NCBI GenBank assembly: GCA_050245915.1
Contig: JBFWWZ010000028.1
Coordinates: 1 to 37,644 of the forward strand
Direction: 5' to 3'
DNA length: 37,644 nucleotides
From: JBDSKH01 sp050245915
GTDB lineage: Bacteria > Actinomycetota > Actinomycetes > Actinomycetales > Microbacteriaceae
The notes under the pieces are model-generated. The model was not told the origin of the DNA, did not search any database, and saw only the letters and a program-made list of their open reading frames with translations. This document shows, piece by piece, positions 34,006-37,644 of this stretch (the first letter of the stretch is position 1; the number at the start of each line of letters is the position of its first letter). The translations under genes were made by a program, and so were the position numbers.

Positions 34006-35096
34006 CGGTCCGCCCAGGAACTCAGGGCGTCGCAGACCGTGTCGACCTCGTCATCGCGCAGCTCGGGGGTGCAGGGCAGGCTGATCACCTGCTCGGACAG
34101 CACTCGGGCTGCGGGTGTCGTCGCCCCGCGCAGGTCGAGGCCGGGCATGTCGCGGACCGCGACCGGGTAGTGGATCGCGGTCGCGATCCCCCGCGCATCC
34201 AGATGCGCCGCGAGCCGCGCGCGATGCTCGGACCGCACGACGGCGTGGTGGGCGACGGAGGCATCGCCACCGACGAACGGGAGCTGAGGGGCGGCGGCCC
34301 GGTAGCGGTCGCGGACCTCGATGCGCCGGGAGTTGCGCCCCTCGAGGAACGGGAGCCGCGCGCGGAGGACCGCGGCCTGCAGCGGGTCGAGGCGGGAGTT
34401 GCGCCCGCGCGGCACCTGCACGTCGTAGCGCTCGCCCCAGCCGTACTGCGCGAGCGAGCGGGCTCGGGCGGCGGCGGCCTGGTCGGCGAAGACGACCGCT
34501 CCGGCGTCGCCCATCGCCCCCAGGTTCTTGGTCGGGTAGAAGCTGTAGGCCCCCGCGTCGCCGATGGTGCCGACGGCGCGGCCGGCGGAGCGCGCGCCGT
34601 GGGCCTGCGCGCAGTCCTCGATCAGGAGCAGCCCGCGGTCACGGCGCCACGCATCGATCGGGGTCAGATCGACCGGGTCGCCGTGCAGGTGGGTGATGAT
34701 CAGGGCACGGGCCCCGGATGCGATGGCGAGCGCCGCATCGAGCGTCGCGACTGTCGGGCCCGCCGTCGCGGCATCCACATCCACCGTCACCGGGACCAGT
34801 CCGGCGAGCCGGGCCGCGGTGGCCGCGTACCCGCCGTCATGCCCCGGAACGAGCACCTCCGCGCTCGTCTCGATATCGAGAGCGGTGAGCGCCAGGACGA
34901 GCGCGTCCGTTCCGTTCGCGCAGCCCACGACAGCCGGTGATCCGAGGTACTCGCCGAACTCCTGCTCGAAGCCGGCGACCTCCGGTCCGCCGATCCAGGG
35001 CCCCTCGCCGAAGACGCGGCGCACCGCCTCATCGACGGCCCGGCGCTCCGCGGCGGACATCCGCGTGGGCGTCGCGGCGGGCACCCCGGAACTCAT
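34002..35096 (-). CDS. DegT/DnrJ/EryC1/StrS-family sugar aminotransferase
   Basis: A 364-residue PLP enzyme that should aminate a nucleotide-linked keto-sugar. The family marks are GCANGTDALVLAL (about 58-70), LLIEDCAQAHGA (157-168), and the PLP lysine in SFYPTKNLGAMGDAGA (Lys190), followed by NSRLDPLQAAVL. The 'GHDGGYAATAA' segment differs from the usual 'FxAT'. Related enzymes act at C3 (FdtB) or C4 (PglE). With the FdtA-like cupin and the PglD/NeuD-like acyltransferase it makes up an amino-sugar set. ATG overlaps the BKACE stop (ATGA). Confidence 0.9.
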   Translation of the reverse strand: MSSGVPAATPTRMSAAERRAVDEAVRRVFGEGPWIGGPEVAGFEQEFGEYLGSPAVVGCANGTDALVLALTALDIETSAEVLVPGHDGGYAATAARLAGLVPVTVDVDAATAGPTVATLDAALAIASGARALIITHLHGDPVDLTPIDAWRRDRGLLLIEDCAQAHGARSAGRAVGTIGDAGAYSFYPTKNLGAMGDAGAVVFADQAAAARARSLAQYGWGERYDVQVPRGRNSRLDPLQAAVLRARLPFLEGRNSRRIEVRDRYRAAAPQLPFVGGDASVAHHAVVRSEHRARLAAHLDARGIATAIHYPVAVRDMPGLDLRGATTPAARVLSEQVISLPCTPELRDDEVDTVCDALSSWADR

Positions 35097-35947
35097 GCGG
35101 CGGCCAGCCGCTCGCGGAGCATCGCGGAGGGCATGACGTCGCGCCCGGCCGCCGCCAGCATCCTGTGCACCTGCTCGACGAGGCCCGGATTGGTCGCCAG
35201 GGTCTCTCGGGTGCCGTGCGGGTGGATCGAGTCCTCCAGTCCGGTGCGCACGCCGCCGCCGGTCGCGACGGCGAGCAGTTGCGCGGCGCCCTGGTAGTCG
35301 CCGAGACCGCCGCCCGACCAGATCGCCCCCTGCGGGAGGCGCTCGACCGCCACGCCGACCTCGAGGGCGGTCGGCTGCAGTCCGGCGAGATTGCCGAAGA
35401 AGAGGTTCACGAGCACCGGCTCCCCCGCCAGGCCTTCCGCGATCAGGCGCTTCATGACGTTGATCATGCCGAGATCGAAGATCTCGAACTCGGGGACGAT
35501 GCCGCGGTCGCGCATGATCGTCGCCAGCCCGCGCACCACGGACGGCTCGTTGACGGAGGCGGAGGTCAGGAAGTTCAGCGACGACGGCGTGAGCGATGCG
35601 ATGTCGGGGGCGAGGTCGCCGTCGAGTGCGAGGGCGTCGGCGCGCCGTTCGAGCTCCGACCAGGTGCGTCCGCTGGTGCTGACGTTGATCAGCACCTCGG
35701 GGGTGCGTTCGCGGACGGCGCCGACCAGCCGCTCGTACACGTCGCGCCGCCAGGTCGGCTGCCCGTCCTCGTCCCGGGCGTGCAGGTGCACCGACGTGAT
35801 GCCGATCTCCCAGCACGCGGCCACGTCGGCGGCGACCTCGGCCGGTGTGAGCGGAACGTGCGGCGTCATGGCGCGCGTGGGAACCATCCCGGTGGGCGCG
35901 AGCACCACCGGGGCGGGTGCCTTCAGTGCATCGAGGAGTGCGGGCAC
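35093..35947 (-). CDS. Beta-keto acid cleavage enzyme (BKACE, formerly DUF849)
   Basis: A 284-residue zinc enzyme of the 3-keto-5-aminohexanoate cleavage family. These exchange a beta-keto acid with acetyl-CoA to give acetoacetate and a new CoA ester. The signatures are VVLAPTGMVPT, the zinc site HLHARDEDGQPT (His54, His56), INVSTSGRTW, FEIFDLGMINVM and GGVRTGLEDSI (Glu238, the third expected zinc ligand). All catalytic-looking residues are present. The GTG at 35947 has GGGAG five bases upstream and overlaps the acyltransferase gene by 25 bases. BKACEs normally sit in degradation clusters; here it is inside a sugar operon, where it could supply an unusual acyl-CoA. Confidence 0.9.
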   Translation of the reverse strand: MPALLDALKAPAPVVLAPTGMVPTRAMTPHVPLTPAEVAADVAACWEIGITSVHLHARDEDGQPTWRRDVYERLVGAVRERTPEVLINVSTSGRTWSELERRADALALDGDLAPDIASLTPSSLNFLTSASVNEPSVVRGLATIMRDRGIVPEFEIFDLGMINVMKRLIAEGLAGEPVLVNLFFGNLAGLQPTALEVGVAVERLPQGAIWSGGGLGDYQGAAQLLAVATGGGVRTGLEDSIHPHGTRETLATNPGLVEQVHRMLAAAGRDVMPSAMLRERLAAA

Positions 35948-36576
35948 ACCGTCTCCCAGTCCTCGATCGACTGCGTGCGCAGCACGCGGGCGGGGTTGCC
36001 GGCGACGACCGTGCCGGGCGCCACATCGGCGGTCACGACGGCGCCGGCGCCGACGATCGCCCCGGTTCCGATGGTGATGCCGGGCAGGACGGTGGCTCCC
36101 GCGCCGACGAACGCCTGCGCCTCGACGGTCACCCCGCCGGTGAGCACGGCGCCGGGTCCGACGGAGGCCGCGAAGCCGAGCACGGTGTCGTGGCCGACCG
36201 ATGCAGACCGGTTCACGTTCGCGTGACAGCCGATGCGGGAGTTCGACGCGATGACCGCCCCTGCGTTGATGTACGCGCCGTGCGCCACCTCCGTCGTGCC
36301 GGCGACCACCGCGGTGGGGTCGATGAGGGCGACCGGCCGGCCGAGTCCGCGGGCGACGGCGTCGGCGGCGGCGAGTGCTCGGCCGTGAGCCGACGAGAGG
36401 CCGAGGGTGAAGTCCCGCCCGGCGGCGTCGGCTAGGGCCACGGTCGGCAGGCGCTCGTCGGCCCCGCCGTAGTTGTCGACGCACCGGGCCTCGAGGTGCG
36501 AGCGCGTCGCGGACTCCAGCACGTCCCAGGCATACGGGGACGCGACAGCGAAGATCGTCACGCCCCGAACGCCCAC
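35923..36576 (-). CDS. PglD/NeuD-like sugar acyltransferase (left-handed beta-helix)
   Basis: A 217-residue protein from the GTG at 36576. Residues about 1-80 look like the PglD N-terminal nucleotide-sugar domain (VTIFAVASPYAWDVLE); from about 85 there are hexapeptide repeats (VIASNSRIGCHANVNRSASVGHDTVLG) with the expected catalytic His in SVGHD at about 129, and VAGNPARVLR ends the helix. Family members acylate amino or hydroxyl groups of activated sugars with acetyl-CoA or other acyl-CoAs. An ATG at 36588 has been set aside because it falls inside the TATGCT -10 box, seven bases before the GTG. First gene of the glycan operon; divergent from khtT. Confidence 0.85.
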   Translation of the reverse strand: MGVRGVTIFAVASPYAWDVLESATRSHLEARCVDNYGGADERLPTVALADAAGRDFTLGLSSAHGRALAAADAVARGLGRPVALIDPTAVVAGTTEVAHGAYINAGAVIASNSRIGCHANVNRSASVGHDTVLGFAASVGPGAVLTGGVTVEAQAFVGAGATVLPGITIGTGAIVGAGAVVTADVAPGTVVAGNPARVLRTQSIEDWETVCPHSSMH

Positions 36577-36583
36577 GCCCGCA

Positions 36584-36589
36584 AGCATA
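36584..36589 (-). promoter_or_regulatory. Leaderless-type -10 box for the glycan operon
   Basis: On the minus strand TATGCT, 7 bases, then GTG at 36576. This is the only promoter candidate seen for the seven-gene operon that runs to 29623. There is no ribosome-binding site before either possible start. Confidence 0.5.
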
Positions 36590-36616
36590 GAGCCGGAGCC
36601 CGGATCGGCGGCCCGG

Positions 36617-36622
36617 TAGAAT
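36617..36622 (+). promoter_or_regulatory. Leaderless-type -10 box for khtT
   Basis: TAGAAT, 6 bases, then ATG at 36629. Only 27 bases separate it from the oppositely directed -10 box of the glycan operon. Confidence 0.55.
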
Positions 36623-36628
36623 TGACGC

Positions 36629-37168
36629 ATGGTCGATGTCCGCAGGGTGAAGCTCCCCGGCGTCGGTGTGCTGCACACCTTCGTCACCGACGATGGCGGC
36701 AAGGTCGGCGTCATCACCCACCGGTCGGGCAACAGCGACCTCATCACCTTCGCCGACGCCGAAGACACCGAGCACGCGCGCAAGGTGTCGCTGCGTCTCG
36801 ACGAGGACGAGGCTCACACTCTGGCCGAACTGCTCGGCGGCACCCGCATCACCGAGTCGCTGAGCGGGCTCGACCAGATCCCGGGGCTCAGTATCGACTG
36901 GTTCCACGTGGACTACGACGACCACATCGCCGGCCAGCCGCTCGGCAGCATGACCGCGCGCGGACTTCCGGGCGTCACGGTGGTCGCGATCGTCCGCAAC
37001 GACACCGCGAACCCGGCGCCGGACGAGGACTTCAAGGTCTTCCCCGGCGACACCCTCGTCGTCGCCGGCGCTCCCGAGAAGGTCGCGAAGGCGTTCCAGT
37101 TCTACCGCACCGGTGAGTTCAAGGCGAAGGCGCCGGCTGACTCCGTGAGCGCGCCGCCCGGGAGCTGA
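36629..37168 (+). CDS. K+/H+ antiporter regulatory subunit, KhtT-like (RCK C-terminal domain)
   Basis: A 179-residue soluble protein. The first 80 residues are a small alpha/beta domain; residues about 82-165 form an RCK_C/TrkA-C domain, with LPGVTVVAIVRND and VFPGDTLVVAGAPEKV as its typical strands. Such subunits gate CPA2 cation/proton antiporters in response to ligands such as nucleotides or pH. The antiporter gene begins two bases after the stop, supporting the pairing. A leaderless-type promoter lies just upstream. Confidence 0.88.
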   Translation: MVDVRRVKLPGVGVLHTFVTDDGGKVGVITHRSGNSDLITFADAEDTEHARKVSLRLDEDEAHTLAELLGGTRITESLSGLDQIPGLSIDWFHVDYDDHIAGQPLGSMTARGLPGVTVVAIVRNDTANPAPDEDFKVFPGDTLVVAGAPEKVAKAFQFYRTGEFKAKAPADSVSAPPGS

Positions 37169-37170
37169 CC

Positions 37171-37644
37171 GTGGAGCACCTGGGCACCGATCTGCTGGAA
37201 CTCGGCGTCCTCTTCGTCGTCGCCTATGTGCTCGGCCGTCTCGGCAAGCTGATCGGCCTGCCGGCCATCCCGGTCTACATGCTCGTCGGACTCATCGCCA
37301 GCCCGAACACCTCGGCGATCCCGATCAACATCCCCACCGAGCAGGTCTCGCTGGTCGCGACCTTCGGGCTCATCTTCCTGCTGTTCAACCTGGGTCTCGA
37401 GTTCGATCAGGACGCGTTCATCGGCAATGCCCGCGCGCTGCTGCTCTCCGGAGGCTCGCGGATCGTCATCAACATGGCGGTGGGCATCGGTCTCGGCGTG
37501 TGGGTCGGCTGGGGCTGGCGCGAGACGCTGGTGATCGCGGGTATGACGGCGGTGTCGTCGAGCGCGATCATCACAAAACTGCTGATCGAGCTGCGGCGCC
37601 TGGCGAACCGGGAGTCGCCGACGATCCTCGGCATCGCCGTGGTG
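37171..37644 (+). CDS. CPA2-family K+/H+ antiporter, KhtU/KefB-like (3' end outside window)
   Basis: The first 158 residues of a membrane antiporter; the frame is open to the window edge. GTG start after GGGAG. Helices are visible at about 9-27, 34-46, 60-75, 88-110 and from 120. The CPA2 marks FLLFNLGLEFD and AVSSSAIITKLLIEL are present, the latter being the motif of the discontinuous transport helix. With the KhtT-like subunit it should export K+ (or another cation) in exchange for H+. Confidence 0.9.
   Translation, partial: MEHLGTDLLELGVLFVVAYVLGRLGKLIGLPAIPVYMLVGLIASPNTSAIPINIPTEQVSLVATFGLIFLLFNLGLEFDQDAFIGNARALLLSGGSRIVINMAVGIGLGVWVGWGWRETLVIAGMTAVSSSAIITKLLIELRRLANRESPTILGIAVV

Overview
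The window is a GC-rich (roughly 70%) actinobacterial chromosome segment. The gene order rpsI-glmM, coaA/glmS, acpS-alr-tsaE-tsaB-rimI-tsaD, groES without groEL, and guaB with guaB3 points to the family Microbacteriaceae, probably Microbacterium or a close relative. Genus is an inference from protein flavour and synteny. There is no tRNA, rRNA, CRISPR array, insertion sequence or prophage, and no gene-free stretch longer than about 225 bases.

Left part (1-14,000): housekeeping. The end of rpsI is followed by glmM and two small membrane-protein genes. coaA and glmS are divergent, and glmS leads a tightly coupled run acpS-alr-unknown-tsaE-tsaB-rimI-tsaD that covers cell-wall precursor supply (GlmS, GlmM, Alr), ACP activation and the tRNA t6A enzymes. 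Two DUF4190-type membrane proteins, a THUMP-like methyltransferase on the minus strand and an orphan groES follow. The groES promoter carries two CIRCE-like HrcA operators. rarD comes next.

Middle (14,000-27,900): a branched-chain amino-acid type (Liv) ABC importer. Two paralogous lipoprotein binding proteins read rightward and converge on livH-livM-livG-livF reading leftward; the junction holds three strong inverted repeats. LivH carries an N-terminal signal peptide and Ig-like domain. Then come guaB (with CBS domains), an AbiEi-like/nuclease-fold protein, a PatB-type C-S lyase, an ABC-F ATPase, guaB3 (no catalytic Cys) and glpD.

Right part (29,600-36,600, minus strand): an accessory glycan-modification operon. 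Reading from its promoter: PglD/NeuD-like acyltransferase, beta-keto-acid cleavage enzyme (BKACE), DegT aminotransferase, FdtA-like cupin, GT2 glycosyltransferase, acyltransferase-3, and an OafA/B-like acyltransferase-SGNH gene split by an in-frame TGA. All but the first junction are 4-base start/stop overlaps. I propose that it makes an N-acylated amino-deoxy sugar whose acyl-CoA comes from the BKACE, then attaches and O-acylates it. The window ends with a KhtT/KhtU-type K+/H+ antiporter pair, the second gene cut by the window edge.

Many first genes carry a TAnnnT box 6-7 bases before the start codon, which is the signature of leaderless transcription; this also corrects some start sites.
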